Source: Brevundimonas sp. UBA7506 | GTDB taxonomy: Bacteria > Pseudomonadota > Alphaproteobacteria > Caulobacterales > Caulobacteraceae | Assembly: GCF_002479495.1 (NCBI RefSeq) | Contig: NZ_DLNQ01000010.1 | Span: 275,896 to 339,895 of the forward strand | DNA length: 64,000 bases | Reading direction: 5' to 3' | In this document: in pieces, positions 1 through 8,436 of the stretch | How positions within the stretch are numbered: position 1 is the first letter of the stretch | Layout of the letters: each line of letters opens with the position of its first letter | The notes under the pieces: generated by a model | Databases searched by the model: none | Told to the model about the DNA's origin: nothing | What the model saw: the letters and a program-made list of their open reading frames with translations, nothing else | Program-made: the position numbers and the translations under genes

Positions 1-48
1 GAAAAACAGACTGGCGCTCAGATGGCTCGAGAGCAGCGCGCGCCCCTC

Positions 49-107
49 GCCCCCTCCACCGCCTGCGGCGGTCCCCCTCCCCCGTCGCTGCGCGACAAGG
101 GAGGATC
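49..107. repeat. Family A intergenic repeat, single arm (A1)
   Basis: C/G-block repeat starting gccccctccacc, with an inner gcctgcggcgg hairpin, then gtccccctccccc and ending gaggatc. The same unit recurs at 3057-3115, 3499-3655, 23964-24139 and 36465-36625. It lies just downstream of the hybrid kinase stop codon. Bases 1-48 hold nothing I can identify. Confidence 0.75.
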
Positions 108-115
108 AGAAGAGC

Positions 116-2530
116 CTAGCTCGCCAGCGCCGCCGGATCGCCGCCCGCCAGCCAATGGGCCAGCGCCCCAGCCAGTTCGGGGATCTGGATCGGCTTGGCC
201 AGATGCCCGTCCATGCCCGAGTCCAGGCAGCGCGCCACCTGGTCCGCCTGGACGTTGGCCGTCAGCGCCAGGATCGGCGTGCGATGCCCGCTCCCCGCCT
301 GCATCCGTCGGATTTCCCGCGTCGCCGTCAGCCCGTCCATGACCGGCATGTGCACGTCCATCAGCACCAGGTCATAGCTGCCCGACTGCATGGCCTGCAC
401 CGCCTCGGCGCCGTCGCAGACCGTGTCGATCTCCAGTCCCAGACCGCGCAGGATGGCGCTGACCAGTTCCCGGTTCCCCGGCGCGTCGTCGGCCATCAGG
501 ATGCGCCCGCCGGCCAGACCGCCCGACGCCGCCATCTCGTCATCGCCGCCGGTCAGACCGGCGGCCGACCCGCCCTGAATCAGAGGCGTCTCGAACCAGA
601 AGGTCGCCCCCTCGCCCGGCTTGCTGTCGACGCCGATCTCGCCGCCCATGATCTCGATCAGCCGCCGCGAAATCGCCAGCCCCAGACCCGTGCCGCCATA
701 GACCCGTGTCGTCGAAGCGTCGGCCTGCGAGAACCGCTCGAACAGGACCTCGATCTTCTCGGCCGGGATGCCGATGCCGGTGTCCGTCACCGCCACCCGC
801 AGCCGCCAGCGCCCGTCGGGGTCTGGCGCTCCGCCGACCCGCAGCGTCACCCCGCCCTTGCCGGTGAACTTCACCGCATTGGACAGGAAGTTCAGCATCA
901 CCTGACGCAACCGTCCGGCGTCGCCCGTCAGCACCTCGGGCATGGCGGCGTCAGCCACCACCTTCAGGCTCAAGCCCTTGGCGACGCACTGGCCCTCGAC
1001 GATGGCCGCCGCCCCATCGACCAGGGCCGCGACCTGGAAGGGCTCGGGATCCATCTCGATCGCGTTCGCTTCCAGCTTGGAATAGTCGAGGATGTCGTTG
1101 ATCACCCCCAGCAGGGCCTCCGACGCCGTGGCGATGCGCTCCACATAGGTCCGCTCTTCGGGAGGCAGGGCCTCCGATCCCTGCAACAGGCCCGAAAAGC
1201 CGATCACGCTGGTCAGGGGCGTGCGCAGTTCGTGGCTCATGTTGGCCAGGAATTCGCTCTTGGCCTGGGCGGCCTTCTCGGCCCGCTCCTTGGCCTCGAT
1301 GACCTGATCTTCCAGCACCCGCCGCTGGGTCATGTCGCGGATCACCACCACCACGTCGTCGACATGGCCGTTCTCGTCCTTCAAGGCCTTGAAGGTGCAC
1401 TCGACCCAGATGGTGTGACCCTTGCGGTGCACGGCGCGGTGCTCCAGCCGTGTCGGCGTCCCGGTCTTCACCGCCTCGCCGATGGCCTTCAGCACCAGAT
1501 GGCGGTCCTCCGGGTGAACATAGTCCGTCGACTGCCCGCTCATCTCCTCGAAGGTCCAGCCCAGCAGTTGCTGGATGGCCGGCGAGATATATTTGCTCGA
1601 CCCGTCCATCTTCACGCGGGTGATGACGTCGCCGATGTTTTCGGCCAGCAGGCGATAGCGGCCTTCGTCGCGCCGGGAGCGCGCCAGGACCTTTTCCTGC
1701 TCGGTGACGTCCTGGAAGACGCCGAACATGGCGACGACCCGCCCCGTCTCGTCGACCTCGGTCTCGGCGTGGGTCAGGACCCGCCGCTCTTCGCCGTCCG
1801 GCCGCACGATCTGCAGCTTGGCCATATAGCCCTCGCCGTCCTCCAGTCCCCGCTGGATCATCTCGGTCAGGGCCTGACGATCGCCTTCGACATAGAAGTC
1901 CAGCGCGCTGTCCAGATTGGGATCGAAGCTGTCCCGCTCGACCCCGTGGATGCGATAGACCTCGTCCGACCACTCGACGACGCCGGTATTGCGCTCCAGC
2001 CGCCAGTGGCCGACGCCCGACATCTGCTCGACCAGCCGCAGGGTCTCCAGACGCTCGTCGCGGATGCGCGCGGCCTCGATGCCGGCGATGATGTCTTCAG
2101 CCATGCCGGCCAGCAGCCTGAGTTGCTCCTGCTCCCGATCGCTCGGCATCGGCAGGCTGTGGTCGTGCAGGACGCTCAGGGCGCCGATCGGCGCGCCGTC
2201 CGGCCCGCACACGGTCGCGGCGGCGAAGAACCTCAGATTGGCGTGCCCCGTGACGATGGGGTGGCCGTTGACGCGCGGGTCCAGGGTCGTGTCGGGGATC
2301 ACCAGCACCGCCCCGCGTCCCATCGCGGTCACCAGGGGCGCCAGGCTATTCTCCCGCGGCGTCCGCGAGGAGCAAAGACCGGCGTTGGAACGGATGACGG
2401 CCTCGGTCGGCGTCAGCAGGGTCACCACCGCCGCCCGGCAGTCGAACATCGTCGCCGCCAGATCGACCAGCCGGTGAAACGGCCCGGCCGGGGCGTCGAG
2501 CGCCTCGATGCTCTTGGTGGTGAATGACAA
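116..2530 (-). CDS. Hybrid sensor histidine kinase (GAF-PAS-PAS-HisKA-HATPase-REC)
   Basis: A soluble hybrid kinase of 804 residues. An N-terminal GAF-like domain spans roughly residues 18-150, followed by two PAS domains (about 165-280 and 290-405). The dimerisation/phosphoacceptor helix carries the H-box NMSHELRTPL near residue 435. The ATPase domain has the N-box LNFLSNAVKF, the G1 motif DTGIGIP and the G2 motif GTGLGLA. A C-terminal receiver has ADDAPGN acidic residues and the phosphoacceptor motif LVLMDVHMPVMDG. No membrane segment is seen, so it should sense a cytoplasmic signal. The start is a TTG behind GGGAGGGG; no ATG or GTG lies between it and the upstream in-frame stop, and the next Met would cut into the GAF domain. 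The partner and signal cannot be inferred, as no response regulator gene is adjacent. Confidence 0.9.
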   Translation of the reverse strand: MSFTTKSIEALDAPAGPFHRLVDLAATMFDCRAAVVTLLTPTEAVIRSNAGLCSSRTPRENSLAPLVTAMGRGAVLVIPDTTLDPRVNGHPIVTGHANLRFFAAATVCGPDGAPIGALSVLHDHSLPMPSDREQEQLRLLAGMAEDIIAGIEAARIRDERLETLRLVEQMSGVGHWRLERNTGVVEWSDEVYRIHGVERDSFDPNLDSALDFYVEGDRQALTEMIQRGLEDGEGYMAKLQIVRPDGEERRVLTHAETEVDETGRVVAMFGVFQDVTEQEKVLARSRRDEGRYRLLAENIGDVITRVKMDGSSKYISPAIQQLLGWTFEEMSGQSTDYVHPEDRHLVLKAIGEAVKTGTPTRLEHRAVHRKGHTIWVECTFKALKDENGHVDDVVVVIRDMTQRRVLEDQVIEAKERAEKAAQAKSEFLANMSHELRTPLTSVIGFSGLLQGSEALPPEERTYVERIATASEALLGVINDILDYSKLEANAIEMDPEPFQVAALVDGAAAIVEGQCVAKGLSLKVVADAAMPEVLTGDAGRLRQVMLNFLSNAVKFTGKGGVTLRVGGAPDPDGRWRLRVAVTDTGIGIPAEKIEVLFERFSQADASTTRVYGGTGLGLAISRRLIEIMGGEIGVDSKPGEGATFWFETPLIQGGSAAGLTGGDDEMAASGGLAGGRILMADDAPGNRELVSAILRGLGLEIDTVCDGAEAVQAMQSGSYDLVLMDVHMPVMDGLTATREIRRMQAGSGHRTPILALTANVQADQVARCLDSGMDGHLAKPIQIPELAGALAHWLAGGDPAALAS

Positions 2531-2584
2531 AGGCGACCCCTCCCGTAGCCTTCCTTCTCGCCGATACGGGCGAACGAAACGTTA

Positions 2585-3055
2585 TCAGCCGGGGTTTTTC
2601 GACCCGCGTTCGACCATCCATTCCGGCGCTTCGAAGTCCAGGGCGTCCTCCTCGGTGGCCAGGGCCGTCTCGGAAATCGTCTGGCGGCGGATCGAGACCC
2701 CGGCGGCATGCACCGTCTCGGGATCGCCCGAGACCAGCGGATGCCACCAGGCCAGTCCCCGCCCCTCATGCACCCGGCGATAGCCGCACGACGGCGGCAG
2801 CCAGCGCAGCCCCCCGATCTTTCCGGGCGTCAGCTTGATGCAGTCCGGCACGTGCTCCTGCCGGTTGGCGTAGTCTGAACAGGTGCAGCGGTCCGGGTCG
2901 AACAGCTTGCAGTGCACCCGCGTCGGCACGATCTCGCCGGTGTTCTCGTCCTCGAAGCGAATGACGCAGCACAGGCCGCACCCGTCGCACAGGCTTTCCC
3001 ACTCGGTGGCCGACATCTCCGTCAGCGGTGTTGTTTCCCAGAAGGGACGTTCCAT
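2585..3055 (-). CDS. YcgN/UPF0260-like cysteine-cluster protein
   Basis: A 156-residue protein that matches the UPF0260 (YcgN) family by pattern. It has a Cys cluster CDGCGLCC near residues 24-31, further Cys at [15 protein letters not shown] (residues 48-62), DCIKLTP near 72 and PPSCGYR near 88. This spacing resembles CxxCxxCC proteins thought to bind a metal or Fe-S cluster. The biochemical function of the family is not established. Family members are usually about 150 residues, so it appears full length. It stands alone: the hybrid kinase starts about 55 bp downstream, and a family A repeat lies just upstream of its start. Confidence 0.85.
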   Translation of the reverse strand: MERPFWETTPLTEMSATEWESLCDGCGLCCVIRFEDENTGEIVPTRVHCKLFDPDRCTCSDYANRQEHVPDCIKLTPGKIGGLRWLPPSCGYRRVHEGRGLAWWHPLVSGDPETVHAAGVSIRRQTISETALATEEDALDFEAPEWMVERGSKNPG

Positions 3056-3056
3056 T

Positions 3057-3115
3057 CAATCCTCCCCTGCGCAGCGGAGGAGGGGGACCATGCGCAGCAT
3101 GGTGGAGGGGGCGGA
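3057..3115. repeat. Family A intergenic repeat, single arm (A2)
   Basis: C-block cctcccctgc, G-block ggagggggacc, inner hairpin catgcgcagcatg, then gtggagggggcgg. It is the left neighbour of the broken DUF559 gene; a two-armed copy sits immediately on its right. Confidence 0.8.
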
Positions 3116-3134
3116 ACTGTGCATACGCTGAGCC

Positions 3135-3494
3135 ATGAGAGCGCCGCTCCTTACAGAAAAACGCGCCCGGAGTCTGCGTCGTGCGATGACCGCGCCCGAA
3201 GCCGCCCTCTGGACCCGGCTGCGACCACGCCGCGACGGCCTGCCGAACTTTCGTCGCCAGCACCCGATCGGCCCCTAAATCCTCGACTTCTACTGCGCCC
3301 GCCTGCGCCTGGCGGTCGAAGTCGACGGCCTGATCCACGGCACAGGACAAACGCCCGCCCACGATGACCGACGCGACGCCTGGCTGCGTTCACAAGGGAT
3401 CGAAGTCATCCGGTACTCTGCGGCCGATGTCCTGCGCGATGCCGACGCCGTCGCTCATTCCGTCTGGACGCTGGTTCTGTCCCGCACACGCTAG
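3135..3494 (+). pseudogene. DUF559 endonuclease-like gene with in-frame TAA
   Basis: Reading from ATG 3135 gives a DUF559/Vsr-like protein of 119 sense positions, interrupted by one stop. The N-terminal part shows LRRAMTAPEAALWTRLR, the usual family opening. The reading runs FRRQHPIGP, then TAA at 3276-3278, then ILDFYCARLRLAVEVDG. Family members have an aromatic residue at the stop position (PYILDFYC), so a TAC or TAT to TAA change is the simplest explanation. Downstream of the stop the frame continues cleanly through VEVDG (the PD-(D/E)xK-like acidic motif) and RRDAWLRSQGIEVIRY to a natural TAG. The gene sits between family A repeats at 3057-3115 and 3499-3655. It is probably a recent nonsense pseudogene, unless the stop is a sequencing error. 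Confidence 0.85.
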
Positions 3495-3498
3495 CCTC

Positions 3499-3655
3499 CC
3501 GATCCTCCCCCGTTCACGGGGGAGGGGGACCATGCGCAGCATGGTGGAGGGGGCGGAAACCGGCAGGAGTTTAGACAATCAAAGCGCCGCGCCTGACGCT
3601 TGCCCCCTCCACCGCCTACGGCGGTCCCCCTCCCCCGCTGCGCAGGGGAGGATTG
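3499..3655. repeat. Family A repeat, two inverted arms (A3)
   Basis: Left arm gatcctcccccgttcacggg with following G-blocks and catgcgcagcatg. The right arm, starting near 3600, is its inverted counterpart ending gcaggggaggattg. About 45 bp of unique sequence separates the arms. Transcription through it would give a long stem. Confidence 0.85.
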
Positions 3656-3660
3656 AAGTT

Positions 3661-3999
3661 TCAGTGCGTCACGCTCTTCGAGAACAGGTTGATCACCACC
3701 ACCCCGCCCACGATCATCACCAGACCGATCACCGCCGGCAGGTCCAGCTTCTGCTTGAACAGGAACAGGCCGATCACCGAGATCAGCACCACCCCCAGCC
3801 CGCTCCAGATGGCGTAGGCCAGGCCCACCGGCATCTGCTTCAACGCAATGGTCAGCAGGTAGAAGGCCAGGCCGTAGCACAGCGCCAGCCCGACCGTCGG
3901 CCAGAGCCGGGTGAACTGCTGCGACTGCTGCAACAGGGTCGTGCCCATGACTTCAAAGCCGATGGCGCCCAGCAGGGCGGCCCAGGTGACGGGGTTCAT
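3661..3999 (-). CDS. SMR-family multidrug efflux transporter
   Basis: A 112-residue protein with four hydrophobic segments covering most of its length, the size and layout of small multidrug resistance (EmrE/QacE-like) proton antiporters that work as inner-membrane dimers. The essential membrane Glu is present in segment 1 (GAIGFEVMGTTLL, about residue 16). The conserved AYAIWSGLG stretch (about 61-69) and a C-terminal GVVVINLFSK match the family. The start codon overlaps the stop of the upstream tetR-like gene (ATGA), so the two are co-transcribed. This implies control by that repressor. The substrate cannot be inferred; some SMR members export guanidinium compounds rather than drugs. Confidence 0.92.
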   Translation of the reverse strand: MNPVTWAALLGAIGFEVMGTTLLQQSQQFTRLWPTVGLALCYGLAFYLLTIALKQMPVGLAYAIWSGLGVVLISVIGLFLFKQKLDLPAVIGLVMIVGGVVVINLFSKSVTH

Positions 4000-4592
4000 T
4001 CGCCGCCTTCAAGCTCGTTCTGGGCCTCGGTCAGGATGCTGCCCGGCGTCAGCAGGGACAGCAGGGCCTTGCGCTGTTCCGGCGACACCTCATGGGTGCC
4101 GAACAGGTCGCTCATCCACAGGCCGTCGGCGATCAGCCGCAGCATCAGGGCGTCGTCCTTGCCCGCCGGATCGACCGGATCGTCCTCGGCCAGGGTCCGC
4201 ATCGCCGCCCGCCAGCGAACAATCAGGCTCGGCTCCACCGCACAGGCCACCAGGGCCGCCCGGCCGATGCTGACGTCGCGCTCGGTCACCGGCTCGTTGA
4301 CCGTCGCCCGCAGATAGGCCCGCGCATTGCGGCCATAGGGGTTGGGATCGCGCGCCGCCTCGGCCAGGATGGCCGCCGTCATCTCCGACGCCAGGTGGTC
4401 GATCACCCCCTCCAGCAGGGCCAGCTTGGTCGGGAAGTGATGCAGCAAGGCGCCCTTGCTGAAGGGCAGGCGCGCCACCACGGCGTCCAGCTTCAGCCCG
4501 GTCGCCCCCTCTTCGGCGGCGGCCTCGATGGCCATGTCGATGATCTCGGCGCGGGTGGCTTCCGGCGCGCGGCGGCGGGTCTGAGCGTCCAT
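3996..4592 (-). CDS. TetR-family transcriptional repressor
   Basis: Starting at ATG 4592 gives 198 residues. The N-terminal TetR helix-turn-helix is clear: ATRAEIIDMAIEAAAEEGATGLKLDAVVARLPFSKG then ALLHHFPTKLALLEGVIDHL (about residues 11-65). The rest is a helical ligand-binding domain with little conservation. A further ATG ten codons upstream (4622) is possible but would lie inside the likely operator. The gene overlaps the SMR transporter start by four bases, the common layout of a repressor controlling its own efflux operon. It probably binds the imperfect palindrome just upstream and is released by a transporter substrate. Confidence 0.9.
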   Translation of the reverse strand: MDAQTRRRAPEATRAEIIDMAIEAAAEEGATGLKLDAVVARLPFSKGALLHHFPTKLALLEGVIDHLASEMTAAILAEAARDPNPYGRNARAYLRATVNEPVTERDVSIGRAALVACAVEPSLIVRWRAAMRTLAEDDPVDPAGKDDALMLRLIADGLWMSDLFGTHEVSPEQRKALLSLLTPGSILTEAQNELEGGE

Positions 4593-4602
4593 GTCGTTTA
4601 CA

Positions 4603-4618
4603 TACCAACTGGACGGTA
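4603..4618. promoter_or_regulatory. Candidate TetR operator
   Basis: The 16-bp imperfect inverted repeat taccaactggacggta (TACC...GGTA ends) begins 11 bp upstream of the preferred tetR start. Its position and symmetry suit autoregulation by the TetR protein. No binding data can be inferred. Confidence 0.45.
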
Positions 4619-4633
4619 GCAATCAAGTCCCTG

Positions 4634-5227
4634 TCAATTTTGTCGCGCCCGTCGGCGCGCCAGATAGACGCCGATCACCGCGCCCCCCGACAAGATCATG
4701 CCGAGAAAGGCCGCACTTAGCGCGATCAGAACAGTGGTGAACAACAGCTTCAGGAACCCTCGCCCCACGGCGATCACCGTCTGCGGCCCGATCCGCCCCT
4801 CATAGTCCGCCGATACGCGATAGGTCCCCGCCCGCTCAATGCGGAACACGTTGATCGCTTCCCCCTGACGTCCGCCCAGCGAATAGTGGGCGCTGCCCAT
4901 GGGTGCGGTCACCTCCACCGGCGCCCCGCCCGGCGCTTCTACCCGGACGGTCAGGCCAGACACCTCGTCGGTGCGAAAGACCCGGCCGTTCACGACGCTG
5001 CGGTATTCCAGGAAAACAGTGTGCTGACCCGGCTCCAACCTCAGTTCGCGAGCGCCCGGAACCACGATCTGCTCCAGCCCGTCGTCCAACTTCGACAGTT
5101 GGACGAACAGCACCGCGACCATCGCGGCGAAGCCGCAGATCGCCGGCAGGACCGCCAGGGCGTACCAGCCGCGGCCTGGTCCTTTCTTCGGGCCGCCGTT
5201 CCCCCGTGCGGACGTACTCAGATCCAT
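4634..5227 (-). CDS. Hypothetical two-TM membrane protein
   Basis: From ATG 5227, preceded by GGAGAGAG at good spacing, the protein has 197 residues. A charged N-terminus (about 1-20) precedes a transmembrane segment WYALAVLPAICGFAAMVAVLF. A beta-rich, presumably periplasmic middle follows (about 45-150, with LRLEPGQHTVFLEY and AGTYRVSADYEG). A second membrane segment (FLKLLFTTVLIALSAAFLGMIL) and a short basic tail close it. I do not recognise the family. It lies upstream of tetR on the same strand with about 40 bp between, but the candidate tetR operator falls in that gap, so they are probably separate units. Confidence 0.7.
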   Translation of the reverse strand: MDLSTSARGNGGPKKGPGRGWYALAVLPAICGFAAMVAVLFVQLSKLDDGLEQIVVPGARELRLEPGQHTVFLEYRSVVNGRVFRTDEVSGLTVRVEAPGGAPVEVTAPMGSAHYSLGGRQGEAINVFRIERAGTYRVSADYEGRIGPQTVIAVGRGFLKLLFTTVLIALSAAFLGMILSGGAVIGVYLARRRARQN

Positions 5228-5323
5228 CTGCTCTCTCCGTCTCGGTCCGGCGACTACACCCATTCGCCGGGGAAGCGTCAACGCCGATGGCCGAACCGGC
5301 GGTCAGTCGCTATATGGCCGCCC

Positions 5324-7123
5324 ATGGCTGCTCGTCCCCCCCTCGTCGCCCTCAAGGATGTCCGTCTGCAGGACGGTCAGCGCCCGCTGTTCGACGGGGT
5401 CGACCTGGCGGTCGAGCCGCGCAGCCGCGCCGCCGTCGTCGGCCGCAACGGGGCCGGCAAGTCGACCCTGATGAAGATCGTCATAGGCCTGATCGAGGCC
5501 GACAGCGGCGACCGCGCCGTCCAGGCCGGCGCCCGCTTCGCCTATGTGCCCCAGGAGCCCGACATCACCGGCGAGACGGTTCTGGACTACGCCGCCTCGG
5601 GCGGGGCCGAACGCTGGACCGCCGAGAGCTGGCTGGAGACCTTCGGCCTGTCGCCGTCCAAGTCGACCCAGGGCCTGTCGGGCGGCGAGACCCGCCGCGC
5701 CGCGCTGGCCAAGGCCTTCGCCGAGGAGCCCGACGTCCTGCTGCTAGACGAGCCGACCAACCACCTCGACATCCTGGCCATCGAACTGCTGGAGAACGAG
5801 CTGGTTCAGGCCCGCTTCGCCGTCCTGGTGGTCAGCCACGACCGCGCCTTCCTGAACAAGGTGACGAATACCGTCCACTGGCTGGACAACCGCCGCGTCC
5901 GCACCCTGAACAAGGGCTTCGACGCCTTCGACGACTGGGCCGCCAAGGTTCAGGAAGAAGAGGCCCTGGCCCTCGAAAAGCTGACCAAGACCATCGAGCG
6001 CGAGACCGAGACCTTCTACCGCTCCATCACCGCGCGGCGCACCCGCAACGAGGGCCGCGCCCGCAACCTGGCCGCCCTGCGCGCCGAACGCGCCGAGAAG
6101 ATGAAGGACGTCCCGCGCGACCTCTATCTGGGCGTCGATTCCGGCGCGGTGTCGGGCAAGCTGGTGGCCGAGCTGAAGGGCGTGACCAAGGTCTTCGGCG
6201 ACCGCGTCATCTTCAAGAACCTGACCACCCGCGTCATGCGCGGCGACCGTCTGGCCATCGTCGGCCCGAACGGCGCGGGCAAGACCACCCTGGTCAAGAC
6301 CCTGCTGGGCGAGCTGGCGTCCGACGAGGGGACCATCCGCCTCGGCGCCAATCTGGAGCCCGTCTATCTGGATCAGTCGCGCGAGGGGCTGAAGTCGGAC
6401 ATGACCCTGTGGGACGCCCTGACGCCCGGCGGCGGCGACAGCATCATCGTGCGTGGCTTCTCCAAGCACGTCGCCGCCTACGCCAAGGACTTCCTGTTCC
6501 AGGAAAGCCAGCTGCGCCAGCCGATCTCGACCCTGTCGGGCGGCGAGCGCAACCGCCTGCTGCTGGCCCGCGCCCTGGCCAAGCCCGCCAACATGCTGGT
6601 CCTCGACGAACCGACCAACGACCTGGACATGGACACCCTCGACAAGCTGGAAGAGCTGCTCGAGGGCTATGACGGCACCCTGATCCTGGTCAGCCACGAC
6701 CGCGACTTCGTCGACCGCCTGGCCACCTCGACCATCGCCATGAACGGGCGCGGCGACATCGTCGAAACCCCCGGCGGCTGGCAGGACTTCCTGCGCCAGA
6801 ACCCCACCTTCCTCGCCCCGCCCCCGACCCACGCCGAGAGCGCGCCCAAGACCCCTGCCCCGGTCGCCGCCGCGCCCAAGAAGTCAGTCAAGCTTTCGTA
6901 TAAAGACGCCCGCCGTCTGGAAGAGGTCGAGAAGCTGATGGAGACCCTGCCGGTCGAGATCGCGAAGCAGGACGCCATCCTCGCCGATCAGAGCCTCTAC
7001 ACCCGCGACCCCGCTGCCTTCGACCGCGCCATGAAGGCCGCCGACAAGGCCCGCGCCGACCTCGAAGCCGCCGAACTGGACTGGCTGGAGTTGGAAGAGA
7101 AGAAGGCGGCCCTGGCGGGTTAG
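5324..7123 (+). CDS. uup: ABC-F family ATPase (Uup-like)
   Basis: Tandem ABC ATPase without membrane domains, 599 residues from ATG 5324 (an ATG at 5314 is in another frame). The first nucleotide-binding domain has Walker A GRNGAGKST (about 39), signature LSGGE, Walker B VLLLDEPTNHLDI and the switch SHDRAFL. The second has GPNGAGKTT (about 314), LSGGERNR and LVLDEPTNDLDMDTLD. The linker between is long and charged, as in ABC-F proteins that act on ribosomes or nucleic acids. A Pro/Ala spacer (about 505-525) and a C-terminal coiled coil (about 530-599) match Uup rather than EttA. Uup is linked to transposon excision control and ribosome function in other bacteria. The assignment to Uup rests on the C-terminal coiled coil. 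Confidence 0.88.
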   Translation: MAARPPLVALKDVRLQDGQRPLFDGVDLAVEPRSRAAVVGRNGAGKSTLMKIVIGLIEADSGDRAVQAGARFAYVPQEPDITGETVLDYAASGGAERWTAESWLETFGLSPSKSTQGLSGGETRRAALAKAFAEEPDVLLLDEPTNHLDILAIELLENELVQARFAVLVVSHDRAFLNKVTNTVHWLDNRRVRTLNKGFDAFDDWAAKVQEEEALALEKLTKTIERETETFYRSITARRTRNEGRARNLAALRAERAEKMKDVPRDLYLGVDSGAVSGKLVAELKGVTKVFGDRVIFKNLTTRVMRGDRLAIVGPNGAGKTTLVKTLLGELASDEGTIRLGANLEPVYLDQSREGLKSDMTLWDALTPGGGDSIIVRGFSKHVAAYAKDFLFQESQLRQPISTLSGGERNRLLLARALAKPANMLVLDEPTNDLDMDTLDKLEELLEGYDGTLILVSHDRDFVDRLATSTIAMNGRGDIVETPGGWQDFLRQNPTFLAPPPTHAESAPKTPAPVAAAPKKSVKLSYKDARRLEEVEKLMETLPVEIAKQDAILADQSLYTRDPAAFDRAMKAADKARADLEAAELDWLELEEKKAALAG

Positions 7124-7130
7124 GACAGCG

Positions 7131-7174
7131 GTCCGCAGCGGACAATTCAGAAGGCCGCTAAGGGTGGAAAGCTG
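7131..7174 (+). repeat. Hairpin-loop repeat element R1
   Basis: A small gtccgc/gcggac hairpin (7131-7143) followed by ccgctaagggtggaaagctg, which carries the loop core GGGTGGAAAGC found in the R2-R5 elements. It lies between the ABC-F gene and the 109-aa orphan gene. Confidence 0.6.
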
Positions 7175-7196
7175 AAGTTGGGAGCTTGATGATCCG

Positions 7197-7526
7197 CTAG
7201 CGTCGAGGACGAATTTTCGTATCAAGGAGGTAGCGTGCATAGGCGGCTCTGGCGGCCTCATCGATCTTCGCATGCTCGGATCGGCACCAGGCCGCCATGA
7301 GCTGCGGATCGAATGGAATTCGGACGAACTCGCCTCCGCCCCGATCAACGTAATCCTCGGTCGGCCCCCAAATCGAAATGTAGCCGTCTAACGTTCGCGG
7401 CAATTCGTCGTCGCTCAAGGCACGGAATTGATCGTAATTGGCGTGCGTAGGCCAAAGCACCGAGAAAACGGCTTTGGCCACGATGGGTGATCGAGCTTTG
7501 CGCGTGAACTTCAGCAATGACGGCAC
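7197..7526 (-). CDS. Hypothetical protein in a repeat-flanked cassette
   Basis: A 109-residue soluble protein with no recognised domain. It is rich in aromatic residues and contains YISIWGPTEDYVDRGGGEFVRIPF, compatible with a small alpha/beta fold. The C-terminus is basic (DTKIRPRR). Codon use looks less GC-biased than neighbouring genes (many third-position A/T), hinting at acquisition. It is bracketed by hairpin elements at 7131-7174 and 7608-7629, the same arrangement seen around the orphan genes at 27.4-28.8 kb. Confidence 0.6.
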   Translation of the reverse strand: MPSLLKFTRKARSPIVAKAVFSVLWPTHANYDQFRALSDDELPRTLDGYISIWGPTEDYVDRGGGEFVRIPFDPQLMAAWCRSEHAKIDEAARAAYARYLLDTKIRPRR

Positions 7527-7607
7527 ACCCAGGCAAGCACCGACGCATCCAACCAGGATTGCGGGATCGCCGTTGGTCGATCCAGCAGCCTAGCGTAGTG
7601 ACAAAGT

Positions 7608-7629
7608 TCTGCAATGGGTCGAAAGCAGA
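7608..7629 (+). repeat. Hairpin-loop repeat element R2
   Basis: Stem tctgc (7608-7612) and gcaga (7625-7629) around a loop aatgggtcgaaa. The stem sequence differs from R3 (gtccgct/agcggac), but pairing is kept by changes on both sides. Confidence 0.7.
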
Positions 7630-7656
7630 CCTCATCCTGCGCCCCGAAAGCGGCCC

Positions 7657-8328
7657 CTACCGCCAGGCCACGATCAGCCCCAGGCTGAACACCAGGGCCG
7701 AGGCCCCGGCATAGGCGGCCAGCGCGATGGCGACCGCCGCGACCGGGCCTCGGCCGCACTCGCGGCGCAGCCAGACCGCCTCGACCGCGATGTACCAGAC
7801 CGTTGTCGCCGCAATGACCAGGCCCCCCGCCGCGACGGTCAGATCGCTGTTCGCACGCAGACCGATGCTGCCCATACTGATCAGGATGGCGGTCGCCCCG
7901 GCCAGATAGCACTGGGCGAAGAAGGGGGCGCGCAGGCTCTCCCGGTCGATCCGCTTGCCCGTCAGCTTGAGCGCCAGCCAGGCGAAGATCACCGCATAGA
8001 GGCTGAACAACAGGGCCCGGAACGCCAGCAGCGCCTGCTCGTTGCCCGTCACCAGCCGCCCGAGGGCCGAGGTTCCCTGTTCGACGTCCAGCCCGAAGGC
8101 CAGCTCGGCGCCGTGGGCCAGCAGGATGCTGAGCACCAGAAACAGCGGCGGGCTCAGGGTCTCCAGATACTGCTGCTCGGGCCGGTCGCGCTGCTCGCTG
8201 TCGGAATACCGCATCGTCCGTAGCGGCCGCATCACGGTCATCCAGAGGGTGCGCGGATAGAAGAGCAGCCAGGAGATGACTTCATACAGAAGCTCCTCCA
8301 CCGATCGCAGAATGGTCAGGACGTTCAT
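7657..8328 (-). CDS. Hypothetical multi-pass membrane protein
   Basis: A 223-residue protein. The N-terminal 40 residues look amphipathic and may lie on the membrane (EELLYEVISWLLFYPRTLWMTVMRPLRTM). At least four further hydrophobic segments follow (about 60-75, 100-125, 140-160, 165-222), separated by short charged loops. It resembles uncharacterised permease-like proteins common in alphaproteobacteria, but I cannot name the family. A transport role is only a guess. It stands alone between the R2 repeat and the DUF5694 gene, both on the minus strand. Confidence 0.75.
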   Translation of the reverse strand: MNVLTILRSVEELLYEVISWLLFYPRTLWMTVMRPLRTMRYSDSEQRDRPEQQYLETLSPPLFLVLSILLAHGAELAFGLDVEQGTSALGRLVTGNEQALLAFRALLFSLYAVIFAWLALKLTGKRIDRESLRAPFFAQCYLAGATAILISMGSIGLRANSDLTVAAGGLVIAATTVWYIAVEAVWLRRECGRGPVAAVAIALAAYAGASALVFSLGLIVAWR

Positions 8329-8436
8329 GCGCCACCCCCGTGCGGGGCCACGATAGCAGACCCGCCCGTCCTGTCAGCCGGGAGACGCGAGGACGGCCCG
8401 ACGGTCGGTCGGCCGCCCCCTTGCGTCACGCCTCTA

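Noticed and set aside
155..2527. A 790-residue open frame on the plus strand opposite the hybrid kinase
   Set aside because: It is an antisense shadow: His/Gln/Arg-rich with no domain, while the minus strand has a perfect GAF-PAS-kinase-receiver sequence. High GC keeps such antisense frames open.
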